In this document: positions 54,557 through 63,591 of the stretch, in pieces
How the letters are laid out: each line of letters opens with the position of its first letter
Position numbering within the stretch: the stretch's first letter is position 1
DNA from: CALDTK01 sp963837005
GTDB taxonomy: Bacteria > Bacteroidota > Bacteroidia > Chitinophagales > Saprospiraceae
DNA: 64,000 nt
Assembly (NCBI GenBank): GCA_963837005.1
Contig: CAWIMC010000022.1
Span: 310,001-374,000 of the forward strand
Direction of reading: 5' to 3'
The notes under the pieces: model-generated
Database searches by the model: none
The model's input: only the letters and a program-made list of their open reading frames with translations
What the model was told of the DNA's origin: nothing
Position numbers and translations under genes: made by a program

Positions 54557-56290
54557 CTACGCCTCTCGCACATTCACTGTCGACACAGCATCCGATAAAG
54601 TCATCAAATTCCCCCCACTATCAATATGCGTCGACAAATAATCAAAGGCCTCCCGGAAGTCCCCAAACACATGCTCCTCCGGCACCAGACCCCCGATCAA
54701 CCCAATCCCCTCCATCATATCGCTTGCCTGCGACCTCAAACCCGTCAGTAAGACAGCCACTCCGCGCTGCTTCAGGTCAAAAATTGCATCCTCCAGCGCA
54801 TACAGCCCTGTCTGATCCACGTACGGCACGCGCGACATCCGGATGATCACGATGTCCACCTCCGGCAAGGCCTTGATCATTTCGCGAAAGCTGGCCGCGA
54901 AGCCGAAGAACAGCGGTCCGTCGAGGTGCTTCACGAAGACCCGATCATTGATCGCGCTATCGCTGCTGAGCACGCGCTCGTCTTCCCAGGGGGCTTCCGC
55001 CAAAACATCCGACAGTGGCCGCGAGTCGGAGCCCGTCTCGACGAGGTCGCCCTGGCGCTTCATGAACAGCAGGCTCGCCATTACCATCCCGACACCGACG
55101 GCAGTGAGTAAGTCAACGAAAACCGTTAGCCCCAGCACGATCAGCAGCACTGCTCCGTCTGCCTTGCTCACTTTGGTCAGGTGCCGCAGACCTTTGTAGT
55201 CGATGATCCCGATACCGACGGTGATGAGGATGCCCGCCAGCACAGCATTCGGAATGTAGCCGACCAAGCTCCCGAGTCCGAGCAAAATCGCCAGCAGCAG
55301 CAGTCCCGCAATCACCCCGGAGAGTCGCGTACGCCCTCCGGCATTCGCATTGACTACCGTACGCACCGTTGCGCCCGCTCCCGGTAAACCCCCGATCAGT
55401 GCCGCGCCCATGTTGCCGACGCCCTGGCCGATGAGCTCGCGCCGGGAGTCGTGCTTGGTGCGGGTGATGTTGTCGGCTACGACACTGGTAAGTAGCGAAT
55501 CGATGGCGCCAAGGGCGGCCAGCGTCGCGCCGAACTGTAGTACGAAGCCTAGGTTGCCGATATCCGTAAACCCTGCAAACAGGTCGATTTGCAGCGATGG
55601 CAAGCCCTTCGGAATAGCCGTCTCCGAGCCCAGGAGCCCCACCGCTCCTTCTGGCAACAAGAACAATACGACTGGCGTCAAAACCAACAGCGCCACGAGC
55701 GCTCCGGGCACCGCCTTCGTGACCCGGGGCGTCAGGTAGATCAGGCCAATCGTGGCCAAGGCTATCCCTATCGAATAGACATTGAAGGCCTCGCCGATCC
55801 CGCGCACCGCCTTGATCGTCCCGAGCGCCCCGCCCGCCGGAGCATCTCCGCCCACGAAAGGGAACAGCTGCGTCACGACGATGATGACGCCGATCCCGGA
55901 CATGAACCCCGACACGACTGGGTAGGGAATGTAGCGCACGTACTTCCCGATGCCCACCAGACCCATGACCACCTGGATGACGCCCGCCACGAAGAAGGTC
56001 GCCAGGATAATTGGCAGCGCCTCCCCCACCGAGCCGATCCGCTCGATGGCCGTCATGATCACCACCGCCGAGACCACCGTCATCGGCGCCGTCGGCCCGC
56101 TGATTTGCGTGGGCGTACCACCCAAAATCGCCGCGATAATCCCGATGGCAATTGCGCCATAAAGTCCGGCAATCGCTCCGAGTTCGGTCTGCTCCCCAAA
56201 GGCGAGCGCGAGGGGCAGGGCAACAATACCGGCGGTCAGTCCGCCGAAGAGATCACCTCGTATATTGGAGAGGAAGTTGGGTTGGGCCAT
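54557..56290 (-). CDS. SulP family anion permease with STAS domain
   Basis: A 577-residue transporter with about twelve to fourteen helices, family blocks LFGGLTAGIVALPLALAFG, GAIDSLLTSVVAD and GGLPGAGATVRTVVNANAGG, and a cytosolic STAS domain at the end (HLDGPLFFGFAASF, MSRVPYVDQTGLYALEDAI). It imports sulfate, bicarbonate or another anion. The ATG at 56290 precedes NFLSNIRGDLFGG. A motif copy is read as VLAEAP just before the STAS domain. Confidence 0.92.
   Translation of the reverse strand: MAQPNFLSNIRGDLFGGLTAGIVALPLALAFGEQTELGAIAGLYGAIAIGIIAAILGGTPTQISGPTAPMTVVSAVVIMTAIERIGSVGEALPIILATFFVAGVIQVVMGLVGIGKYVRYIPYPVVSGFMSGIGVIIVVTQLFPFVGGDAPAGGALGTIKAVRGIGEAFNVYSIGIALATIGLIYLTPRVTKAVPGALVALLVLTPVVLFLLPEGAVGLLGSETAIPKGLPSLQIDLFAGFTDIGNLGFVLQFGATLAALGAIDSLLTSVVADNITRTKHDSRRELIGQGVGNMGAALIGGLPGAGATVRTVVNANAGGRTRLSGVIAGLLLLAILLGLGSLVGYIPNAVLAGILITVGIGIIDYKGLRHLTKVSKADGAVLLIVLGLTVFVDLLTAVGVGMVMASLLFMKRQGDLVETGSDSRPLSDVLAEAPWEDERVLSSDSAINDRVFVKHLDGPLFFGFAASFREMIKALPEVDIVIIRMSRVPYVDQTGLYALEDAIFDLKQRGVAVLLTGLRSQASDMMEGIGLIGGLVPEEHVFGDFREAFDYLSTHIDSGGNLMTLSDAVSTVNVREA
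54992..55007 (-). repeat. 16-nt hairpin motif copy
   Basis: TGTTTTGGCGGAAGCC; GGAA loop; SulP gene, VLAEA. Confidence 0.82.
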
Positions 56291-56493
56291 GGGAGGCAAG
56301 TAAGGGCAAAGGAAGGGGAATACGTTGTGGGATGTGGTCAATGATCGCCGGGCAGTTGCTCCACGGTTCAGCGCCCTTCAGGGTGCCCCTCCGAGCCGCG
56401 GGCGAGAGCTACAGCGCCGCATGGCAGCTTTCAGATCGCTGCGGGCACAAGTGCGGCGGGAGGTGCTATCTGACTGCGGTTGTGTTCGGCCCA
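56291..56493. other. gap before the 171-bp tandem array
   Basis: No gene is seen. The frames crossing into the array have no recognisable domain. Confidence 0.4.
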
Positions 56494-57178
56494 GCCCGCC
56501 CGCTCTCGGCCGGCGGCCTCGGCGTGTGGACTGGCCTCTCGAATGGTGGACCTACCGGCCCACTTCCGCGAACTTCGGCCACGCAGCGGGCCGGTAGGTC
56601 CGCCATTCGCTAGGCCAGTCTGGCGAGGGGAAGCGGCAGCGACCCGAGACCCGAGCCGGGCTGGGCGATGAAAGCGCCCGCTCTCGGCCTGCGGCCTCGG
56701 CGTGTGGACTGGCCTCTCGAATGGTGGACCTACCGGCCCACTTCCACGAGCTTCGGCCACATAGCGGGCCGGTAGGTCCGCCATTCGCTAGGCCAGTCTG
56801 GCGAGGGGAAGCGGCAGCGACCCGAGCCGGGCTGGACGATGAAAGCGGCCGCCCTCGGCCTGCGGCCTCGGCGTGTGGACTGGCCTCTCGAATGGTGGAC
56901 CTACCGGCCCACTTCCACGAGCCTCGGCCAGGCAGCGGGCCGGTAGGTCCGCCATTCGCTAGGCCAGTCTGGCGAGGGGAAGCGGCAGCGACCCGAGCCG
57001 GGCTGGGCGATGAAAGCGGCCGCTCGCGGCCTGCGGCCTCGGCGTGTGGACTGGCCTCTCGAATGGTGGACCTACAGGCCCACTTCCACGAGCCTCGGCC
57101 AGGCAGCGGGCCGGTAGGTCCGCCATTCGCTAGGCCAGTCTGGCGAGGGGAAGCGGCAGCGACCCGAGCCGGGCTGGG
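56494..57178. repeat. tandem array of 171-bp hairpin units (four copies)
   Basis: The mark CGTGTGGACTGGCCTCTCGA begins at 56523, 56701, 56872 and 57043, giving a period of 178, 171 and 171 bp. Each unit contains an inverted repeat; in the second unit the 32-nt arms at 56708-56739 and 56766-56797 differ at three positions. It lies between the SulP gene and the sugar dehydrogenase gene. Confidence 0.92.
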
Positions 57179-57204
57179 CTGTCTTGAAGAGCCCAGCTAT
57201 CGAA

Positions 57205-58383
57205 TTACTCCGACACCTCCATTGCCTTCAGTAACAATATCTTTCCGTCGTCGGCATCCGAGAGGACGAACAGCGATCCGTCGGGGGCCTCCTCGATGTC
57301 GCGAACGCGCACCCCTAGCGGTAGACGCTCAACCTCCTTGGCGGAGTCATCGGCGTTGATCTCGACGCGCACGATCCCGCTGGCCGTCAAGCCGCCGATC
57401 ATGGCCGAGCCCTTGAAGGCCGGAAACATGTCCCCCTTGTAGAAAATCATTCCCGAAGGCGAGATGGTCGGTGTCCACCACACGGCCGCATCCTGAAACT
57501 CTGGCCGCGTCGGCGGATCGGGACGGTCCTTGCCGTTGTAGTCACGCCCCCAGCTGACCAGAGGCCAGCCGTAGTTCTTGCCGCGCTCTACACGGTTGAG
57601 TTCATCACCGCCGAGGGGACCGAACTCGGCCTCCCACAATTTGCCGCTGCGCGGGTCTATGGCCGCGGCCTGAATGTTGCGGTGACCGTAGCTCCAGATC
57701 TCGGGTTTTGCGGAAGCGTCACCAACGAAAGGGTTGTCGTCCGGTACAGAGCCATCTGGACGGATGCGTACTATTGTACCGAGGTGATTGCCCAGGTTTT
57801 GCGCCGGCTCGAACTTGAAGCGCTCAGCGAGCGTGAAAAAGAGCATCCCCGTTGAGTCGAACACAATTCGTGAGCCGAAGTGATTCGGGCCTTCGACCTT
57901 TGGGAGTTGTGTGAAGATTTTCTCGAAGCCCTCGATGCGGTAGTTGGGCACCTGCGACCCTTCGGCGGGAGCCGCGACGAGTTTACCGCGTCCGAGTGCT
58001 GTCGAGGCGTTGCCCTGCGTATCGCCCTCGGCATAGCTGAGGTACACGAGTCGATTATTGGCGAAGTCTGGGTCCAGCGCTACGTCGAGCAGTCCGCCCT
58101 GCCCTTGTGCATAGACCGAGGGCACGCCCTCCAAGGCCGCAGACACCGTAGAGTCTCCCGAAAGGCGCAGAACCTTTAGCGAACCCGAGCGCTCGCTAAA
58201 GAGTAAGTCTCCCGTCGGGAGCAGGGCCATACCCCAGGGGTGGTTAAGGTTTTCGGCGAGCGTGTGAACGCGCACTGGACCGACGGCCTCCGACAGGAAG
58301 GAGTCGTTGACCTTGACGTTTTGCGAAAGCGCACAAGAAGCCGTGAGGCAGCACAGCACGAGGACAGGTAGGGAGCGGAGCAT
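57205..58383 (-). CDS. PQQ-dependent soluble sugar dehydrogenase-like protein
   Basis: A 392-residue secreted six-bladed propeller of the aldose sugar dehydrogenase/YliI group. The signal peptide carries a possible lipobox (LTASC). Blocks: NLNHPWGMALLPTGDLLFSE, the catalytic-region NHFGSRIVFD (His after the second blade), IWSYGHRNIQAAAIDP, WEAEFGPLGGDELN and NYGWPLVSWG. Members oxidise sugars with PQQ in the periplasm. Short-stem motif variants lie at 57706 and 58319. Confidence 0.9.
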   Translation of the reverse strand: MLRSLPVLVLCCLTASCALSQNVKVNDSFLSEAVGPVRVHTLAENLNHPWGMALLPTGDLLFSERSGSLKVLRLSGDSTVSAALEGVPSVYAQGQGGLLDVALDPDFANNRLVYLSYAEGDTQGNASTALGRGKLVAAPAEGSQVPNYRIEGFEKIFTQLPKVEGPNHFGSRIVFDSTGMLFFTLAERFKFEPAQNLGNHLGTIVRIRPDGSVPDDNPFVGDASAKPEIWSYGHRNIQAAAIDPRSGKLWEAEFGPLGGDELNRVERGKNYGWPLVSWGRDYNGKDRPDPPTRPEFQDAAVWWTPTISPSGMIFYKGDMFPAFKGSAMIGGLTASGIVRVEINADDSAKEVERLPLGVRVRDIEEAPDGSLFVLSDADDGKILLLKAMEVSE

Positions 58384-58475
58384 AAGTGGGGGAAGTGTGC
58401 TTAGGCTAACCTCGTGGTGGGGGCTGAGGTTCTACGAAGTATTTCGACGAGCCATTCGAACGGCGCTCATGGCGA

Positions 58476-58550
58476 GCCGTGTTTGCCTGGCTCCGCCAGG
58501 TCCACAGCCGTTGGACGTGCCCGCACCTGGCAGAGCCAGGCAAACACGGC
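58476..58550. repeat. long inverted repeat
   Basis: Arms of 26 nt (58476-58501 and 58525-58550; one mismatch) surround a 23-nt loop between two bottom-strand genes. The plan is the same as the repeat at 2429-2502, but the sequence differs. Confidence 0.85.
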
Positions 58551-58606
58551 GCGTCCACCGGCTCGTGATGCCGCTAGACGAACGGCTTTGCGCACTCATT
58601 CCAACC

Positions 58607-59731
58607 TCACTTCTTCAAGAAATTCCAGTCCCGACTCAAATTTACGCCCGCACTCAACACTAAGTCAAAGCGCCGATCAGACGGATCATCGCCACCGAAG
58701 ACTTCATTCTCGGCGCCGATGGTGCGGCCCTGGAGGCGGAAGTAGGCATTGTCCGAAGGCATGAACTGGAAGCTCAAGCCGAAGTCGTTGACGTTGCCCG
58801 TGGCAAGTTCCCCGCCAGTAGAAAAGCCGTAGGCGTCCCCGCTCGTGAAGGAGCCGCGGGCAGCGACGGCAAACTTGTCAGACACGAAGTAGCGCACCGT
58901 GCCCATACCGTTGACGCCGGTCAGGGCCTCGTCGCTGAACTCCCCGAAGGAGTTGGTCTCTGTGAAGTAGCTGCCGTTGAGGATCAACTCGAGCTTCTCG
59001 GAGGGGGCGGCTAGGAAGTTGACGTTGTTGTAGAGCCGCACGGGCGCGTCGACGCCGTCGGGCAGGGCACCATCGGTTTCGCGGCCGAAGGTCCCGGTGT
59101 AGCTCAGGGTATAGTCGTCGGCGAAGGTGTAGCGCACCACGGCCCCGATGGTCTTCGCGCCGTTGTTCTCGTCGTAGCCGGTGTAGCGGTTCATGACCCA
59201 GAGCTCCAGGGCCAGGTTGTCGGTACCCTCCCAGGCGAGCTTCGCGCCGGAGTGGAAGTAGGGCTCCTGGAAGGTCGACACCGCGACGCTCGAGAAGACG
59301 TTGTCCTTCGGTAAGGCCGACTCCACCCCGACGTAGGTCGAGAAGAAGCCCGCGTCGAGCCAAAGTCCCGGCGTGAGTTCGTAGCCGACGTTGGCGTTCT
59401 TGATGTAGTTGCCCGCGCCCCAGGCCGTCTCTTGCACCTCGCCAAAAAAGAGTTCGGCGTTGCCACGGAGTCGACCGCCCGAGTAAGAGGCCGCCAGCCC
59501 GGCTGCGTTGAGTCCAAAGGTGTTGGCCCGCGAGGACATCGTGAAGTACTCGACGAGTTGGCCGGGGGCGTAGTCACCGCTGAACGCCGCGTAGTAGGCA
59601 TCCGCGTACCCGGTCACGGACAGCGTACCGACCGTGTCGACGCTTTCTTGCGCCAGGAGCGCACTTGAGGTAAGGAGGGTGGCACCGAGGGCGAGTGCGC
59701 CGGTGCGAAGGAGTGTAGAAACCTGCTGCAT
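58607..59731 (-). CDS. outer-membrane beta-barrel porin-like protein
   Basis: A 374-residue exported barrel. A signal peptide ends in ALLAQ; alternating strands follow (VGTLSVTGYADAYYAAFSGD, KLAWEGTDNLALELWVMNRY, RRFDLVLSAGVNLSRDWNFL). It resembles the porin-like OmpL/OprO-type barrels of Bacteroidota. The substrate is unknown. The ATG at 59731 (MQQVST) directly precedes the signal; the frame continues to 60043 without support. Confidence 0.83.
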   Translation of the reverse strand: MQQVSTLLRTGALALGATLLTSSALLAQESVDTVGTLSVTGYADAYYAAFSGDYAPGQLVEYFTMSSRANTFGLNAAGLAASYSGGRLRGNAELFFGEVQETAWGAGNYIKNANVGYELTPGLWLDAGFFSTYVGVESALPKDNVFSSVAVSTFQEPYFHSGAKLAWEGTDNLALELWVMNRYTGYDENNGAKTIGAVVRYTFADDYTLSYTGTFGRETDGALPDGVDAPVRLYNNVNFLAAPSEKLELILNGSYFTETNSFGEFSDEALTGVNGMGTVRYFVSDKFAVAARGSFTSGDAYGFSTGGELATGNVNDFGLSFQFMPSDNAYFRLQGRTIGAENEVFGGDDPSDRRFDLVLSAGVNLSRDWNFLKK

Positions 59732-60084
59732 ACAATGTTGTTTGTGGCAGGTTAGGGCTGTGGCAAAGGTGGCCAGCTGAGAAGGTTTTCGGGCAAGCTC
59801 GTAGCTATGCAATACGTATTTGTTCGGCTGGGCACGACTTCTGAAAAGCATTGCTCGCTCAACAGCCCTTAACGTAGGCAAATCGAATATCCCCGGCGTG
59901 GTTAGGCAAAATTTTATACGGTTACGAGATTTCGCAATCTCGATCCGCAGGTAGAATTCGGGGGCTGTGCAGCGATATCGCGCTGCGGACCTACAACTGA
60001 GGCAGGACTCTCGACAGTTCGGTAGGTTTTGGCGAAAGCCCACCCCTGGCCCGTCTCATTTTTGGTGGCACAACGCTACCCACC
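59732..60084. other. divergent intergenic region
   Basis: This divergent promoter region lies between two outer-membrane protein genes. It contains a perfect motif copy at 60025-60040 and a small inverted repeat GCAGCG-N6-CGCTGC at 59969-59986. No gene is seen. Confidence 0.55.
60025..60040 (+). repeat. 16-nt hairpin motif copy
   Basis: Full consensus; divergent promoter region, 45 bp before the receptor gene. Confidence 0.92.
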
Positions 60085-62253
60085 ATGTCTACGCTCTCCC
60101 ACACGCTCGCTTTCATCCTTACGTTCGCCACACTCTACCTCCAGGCACAGGTCACTCTCTCGGGGACGGCCGTCGACGCTCAGGGGCTGCCGCTCGTAGG
60201 CGTCAACGTTTACCTGCCGAGCACGTACGAGGGCGCGACGACGGATTCACTGGGCCGCTTCTCTTTTACGGCTTCCGCCAAAACCCCCTTCGCCGTCTAC
60301 ACGCAGTACGTCGGCTACCGCGACGATAGCCTCGTGGTCCGTGGCGATGCAGCGCAGACGGGACTGCGCCTCAAGCTCAAGGAGACGGCCGCCGCGCTGA
60401 GCGAGATCGTCGTCACCGCCGGGGCTTTCGTGGCGAGTGACACCCGCAAGACGGCGGTGCTGTCGAGCGTCGACGTGGCCACCACCGGTGCCCAGGCCGA
60501 CCTCGCCGAGGCGCTCTCTACCCTACCCGGCTCGACACCCGCCGGTGAGACCGGCCAACTGCTGGTCCGCGGTGGCACGGCCGCCGAGACCCAGGCCTAC
60601 ATCAACGGCCTGCGCGTACCGAAGCTCTACTCCGCCAACCTCCCCGACGTACCCAGCCGCACGCGCTTCAGTCCCTTCGCCTTCCGGGGCATCACGTTTG
60701 CGACCGGGGGCTTCTCGGCGGCGTATGGGGATGCCCTGTCGGGGGCGCTCATCTTGCAGACGCAGGATCTGCCCGACCGCGACCTGACTTCGGTGAGCCT
60801 GATGACCCTCGGCGGCTCTATTGGTCGGACGCAGAAGATCGGCAACAATCAAGCTTTAGCCGTGGACCTCGGCGGCACGCACCTCGGGCTGTATGCGCAG
60901 CTGAATGAGGAGTCGCGCCGCGTGCTCGAGACGCCGCCGCAGGGGCTCAACGGCACCTTCGGCTACTGGTGGAACGGTGACGGCGGTCGCAACCTGCGGG
61001 TCTACAGCCAGGCCGGCACGCAGCGTTTCGCTGGCAACAACGCGGTGGAGGCCCCCTTCTACGGCGTCACGCGGCGCAGCCTCGAAAACTTAAATACGTA
61101 CACCCAGGCCGTCTACCAGCAGCCGACCGAGAGCGGCACGGGCATGTGGGAGCTGGGCGCTGCGGTGGCCACGAACCACGATCGATTTACGGGTGATGAG
61201 CAGGCCACCGAGCTCGACCAAACCGACCTCCAGGCCCGCGTCACCTACGCTGATCAATTCCGCGAGTTTGCGCTGTGGCGCGCCGGGGCCGAGGTGCAGG
61301 GCCGCCGCGAGGCCGTCGGTCGCAACATTCCCGAGATGACGCGCGTCGCCGAGCTAGACAGAGTGTACGGGGCAGGTTTTGCGGAAGCGGACTGGTACTT
61401 GGCCAGCAAGTGGGTGTTGCGCACGGGCCTCCGCGTGGACTCATACGACGGCGAGCACACGAGCGTCTCGCCGCGCGGGCAGCTGTCCTACCTCTTCTCG
61501 GCGTCGCACCAGATCGCCGTCTCGGCCGGCCAGTACCGCCAGCGCCAGACCGACGACGCCGTCTTTGCACGCGACCTCGACCTGAAGCCGGCCTCCCTCG
61601 ACCACCTCGGGCTCACGTACTCGCGCACCTGGGACGGGCGTGTGCTGAGGGCGGAGGCTTACGCCAAAACCTACCACGACTTGCTCACGACCCGCGGCGG
61701 CGTCTTCCGCACGGACGGCAATGGCTACGCCCGCGGGTTGGACCTGTTCTTCCGCGACCGTGAGACAATTAAGGATGCCGACTTCTGGATCAGCTACAGC
61801 TTCAACGACACCGAGCGAAGGCGCGGTAATCTAGCGGAGGCCGCGCCCGTGCCCTTCGCGAGTCGCCACAACCTGGCCGTCGTCGCGAAACGCTACTTCC
61901 CAAAGCCCGGCATCGGCGTGAGCGCCACCTTCCGCTGGCACGCCGGGAGGCCGTACGACGACCCGAACTCGAGTGTGCGCTTCGGCAGCGTGACGCCGGA
62001 CTTCAACGACCTGAGCGTCAATTTGACTTACCTGACCAATGTGAAAGGTCACTTCACGGTGGTCTTCGTGAGCCTGACGAATGTGGCCGGGGCGCAGCAG
62101 GTGAATCAGTACCGGTATGCGATGGCGCCGGATGCGGTGAGCGGGCGGTACGATCGGATTAAGGTGAACCCGCTGTTCCCGAGATTTCCTTTTGCGGGGA
62201 TGTTTATCAGTATTGGGGACAAGGGGAGAGTGGGGACGGTGGATGATATTTAG
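60085..62253 (+). CDS. TonB-dependent receptor with carboxypeptidase-regulatory domain
   Basis: A complete 722-residue receptor. Signal peptide ending LYLQAQ, carboxypeptidase-regulatory sandwich (TLSGTAVDAQGLPLVGVNVY), plug (VLSSVDVATTGAQADLAEAL, GETGQLLVRGGTAAETQAYI), then a barrel. It imports an unknown ligand across the outer membrane with TonB energy. No regulator or partner is adjacent. Motif copies lie in the regulatory domain (ASAKTP) and barrel (AYAKTY), and a short-stem variant at 61377. Confidence 0.92.
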   Translation: MSTLSHTLAFILTFATLYLQAQVTLSGTAVDAQGLPLVGVNVYLPSTYEGATTDSLGRFSFTASAKTPFAVYTQYVGYRDDSLVVRGDAAQTGLRLKLKETAAALSEIVVTAGAFVASDTRKTAVLSSVDVATTGAQADLAEALSTLPGSTPAGETGQLLVRGGTAAETQAYINGLRVPKLYSANLPDVPSRTRFSPFAFRGITFATGGFSAAYGDALSGALILQTQDLPDRDLTSVSLMTLGGSIGRTQKIGNNQALAVDLGGTHLGLYAQLNEESRRVLETPPQGLNGTFGYWWNGDGGRNLRVYSQAGTQRFAGNNAVEAPFYGVTRRSLENLNTYTQAVYQQPTESGTGMWELGAAVATNHDRFTGDEQATELDQTDLQARVTYADQFREFALWRAGAEVQGRREAVGRNIPEMTRVAELDRVYGAGFAEADWYLASKWVLRTGLRVDSYDGEHTSVSPRGQLSYLFSASHQIAVSAGQYRQRQTDDAVFARDLDLKPASLDHLGLTYSRTWDGRVLRAEAYAKTYHDLLTTRGGVFRTDGNGYARGLDLFFRDRETIKDADFWISYSFNDTERRRGNLAEAAPVPFASRHNLAVVAKRYFPKPGIGVSATFRWHAGRPYDDPNSSVRFGSVTPDFNDLSVNLTYLTNVKGHFTVVFVSLTNVAGAQQVNQYRYAMAPDAVSGRYDRIKVNPLFPRFPFAGMFISIGDKGRVGTVDDI
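60270..60285 (-). repeat. 16-nt hairpin motif copy
   Basis: GGTTTTGGCGGAAGCC; GGAA loop; receptor, ASAKT. Confidence 0.85.
61656..61671 (-). repeat. 16-nt hairpin motif copy
   Basis: GGTTTTGGCGTAAGCC; GTAA loop; receptor, AYAKT. Confidence 0.85.
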
Positions 62254-62472
62254 GGGGATTTTGGAGCATGGAGCATGGAGCATGGATTGCTGTGCGGGGG
62301 CGAGGCGCGCGGCTACGGGCTTGCCGCCCGGGCGCGCCTCGCCCCCGCACGGCAAGCCGATGATTTCCTACCCATTCGACAAATCGACAACCTAGGACAT
62401 CAGACTTCTCAATGACCGTCCGTCGGCGCTCACGATCACGCGCTACCTTTAACCCAAACCCCGCCCCCGTTC
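62254..62472. repeat. intergenic inverted repeat with triplicated 7-mer
   Basis: GGAGCAT repeats three times (62263-62283), then perfect 19-nt arms GTGCGGGGGCGAGGCGCGC at 62292-62310 and their complement at 62332-62350 surround a 21-nt loop. No gene is seen. Confidence 0.8.
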
Positions 62473-62697
62473 ATGTCCATCCTCGACAAGCCCCTCACCA
62501 ACGCCCAGCTCGAGCTGCTGAAGATGTTCAGTAGTGACCTCAGTGAGGCGGATCTAGCGGCGCTGCGGCGAACGCTCGCCAATTTCTTCGCCGATCGCGC
62601 GAGTGACGAGATGGATAGGCTGTGGGAGGAGCGGGGGTGGACGGATGCGACGATGGAGGGGTGGGTGAAGGGCGAGGCAGACCTTGAGGCGAAGTGA
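62473..62697 (+). CDS. small antitoxin-like protein of a PIN toxin pair
   Basis: A 74-residue helical protein (LTNAQLELLKMFSSDLSEAD, FFADRASDEMDRLWEERGW). Its stop overlaps the GTG of the PIN gene. Size, order and overlap match antitoxins of COG1569-type PIN modules. It should bind and silence the toxin and probably represses the operon. Confidence 0.8.
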   Translation: MSILDKPLTNAQLELLKMFSSDLSEADLAALRRTLANFFADRASDEMDRLWEERGWTDATMEGWVKGEADLEAK

Positions 62698-63128
62698 GAG
62701 TCGTCATCGACACCAACAGCTTTATCGTCACGATTGGGCGCCGGTCTAGGTTCAGACCAATCTTCGACGCTTTGCAGGCAGGTCTCTTCACGCTGTTGGT
62801 GACGAATGAGATCGTTAAGGAGTACGAGGAGGTGCTCGGGGACCGCACCAACGGAGTTGTGGCCTACAACATCGTCGAGCTCTTGCGGCGCTCGCCTAAC
62901 GTAGAACTAGTGAACGTGTACTTCAAGTGGCAGGTGATCGTAGCGGATGCGGACGACGACAAGTTCGCAGATTGCGCCTTCAACGGCGACGCCGATGCCA
63001 TCGTCACGGACGACAAGCACTTCGATGTGCTGGATCGGCTGGCATTTCCGGAAATGACTGTGTTGAAGACAGAGGCCTTCCTGGCGGAGGTCACCGAGCT
63101 CTTAAGCTCAGACCCGAAGGCGGTATAA
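62694..63128 (+). CDS. PIN domain toxin-like ribonuclease
   Basis: A 144-residue PIN protein of the COG1569 type. Acidic site residues are visible: Asp in VVIDTNSF, Glu in TNEIVKEYEEV, Asp pair in ADADDDKFADCA and DAIVTDDKHF. It should cleave RNA with magnesium. The GTG start overlaps the antitoxin stop (GTGA). A motif copy follows 27 bp after its stop within a terminator-like inverted sequence. Confidence 0.85.
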   Translation: MRVVIDTNSFIVTIGRRSRFRPIFDALQAGLFTLLVTNEIVKEYEEVLGDRTNGVVAYNIVELLRRSPNVELVNVYFKWQVIVADADDDKFADCAFNGDADAIVTDDKHFDVLDRLAFPEMTVLKTEAFLAEVTELLSSDPKAV

Positions 63129-63155
63129 GGCGTCCACCAACCGAAAAAGGGCCTT

Positions 63156-63171
63156 GCCTTGCGGCAAAACC
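63156..63171 (-). repeat. 16-nt hairpin motif copy
   Basis: GGTTTTGCCGCAAGGC; C-G at 8/15, GCAA loop; inside an inverted AAAGGG...CCCTTT frame between the PIN gene and the tRNA. Confidence 0.85.
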
Positions 63172-63187
63172 CTTTACGATGCCTATG

Positions 63188-63261
63188 TAGCGAGGGGGGG
63201 GCTCGAACCCCCGACCTTGCGATTATGAGTCGCACGCTCTAACCAGCTGAGCTACCTCGCC
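63188..63261 (-). tRNA. tRNA with anticodon CAU (elongator Met or Ile2)
   Basis: The bottom strand folds as a cloverleaf: acceptor GGCGAGG against CCTCGCT, D arm GCTCAGCTGGTTAGAGC, anticodon arm TGCGA-CTCATAA-TCGCA and T arm GGGGGTTCGAGCCCC. The anticodon is CAU. The anticodon stem resembles that of lysidine-modified Ile2 as well as elongator Met, so the charge is not fixed. The first pair is G-U; CCA is not encoded. Confidence 0.92.
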
Positions 63262-63357
63262 GCGTGAGCCCTTGGGGGCTACGGGGGCGCGAAGATAGGG
63301 TGGGGGTAGGGAATTGTGGGTGGGAGAATTTGGGGCGTCTCGGCGGGCGCGGCGGCG

Positions 63358-63481
63358 CGTTCGGCGAGCTCCAGCTCGTGGGCCGTGGTGCCCGCCGAGG
63401 AGGCTTGAGGTAGAACACTATTGTTTTCTCTTCGCGACCCGGGCCGAGGGTAGGGGGACACGAGCTGGAGCTCGCCGAACG
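63358..63481. repeat. inverted repeat with 23-nt perfect arms
   Basis: CGTTCGGCGAGCTCCAGCTC and following bases to 63380 recur as the exact complement at 63459-63481; the loop is 78 bp. It lies between the tRNA and the restriction gene. I see no gene inside. Confidence 0.85.
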
Positions 63482-63514
63482 TCCCCATACCCGCGGCACC
63501 GGTCGCGCACCAAA

Positions 63515-63530
63515 CGTTTTGGCGAAAGCC
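63515..63530 (+). repeat. 16-nt hairpin motif copy
   Basis: CGTTTTGGCGAAAGCC; upstream of the restriction gene. Confidence 0.9.
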
Positions 63531-63591
63531 GTACCCAATCTAGCCGCGAATGCGTAACCTCACCACACCACCCAGCCCCCCGCCACACCCC

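Noticed and set aside
56721..57359. Protein-coding gene of 212 residues across the 171-bp array
   Set aside because: It is an open frame created by repeat units; the peptide repeats with the DNA and has no domain features.
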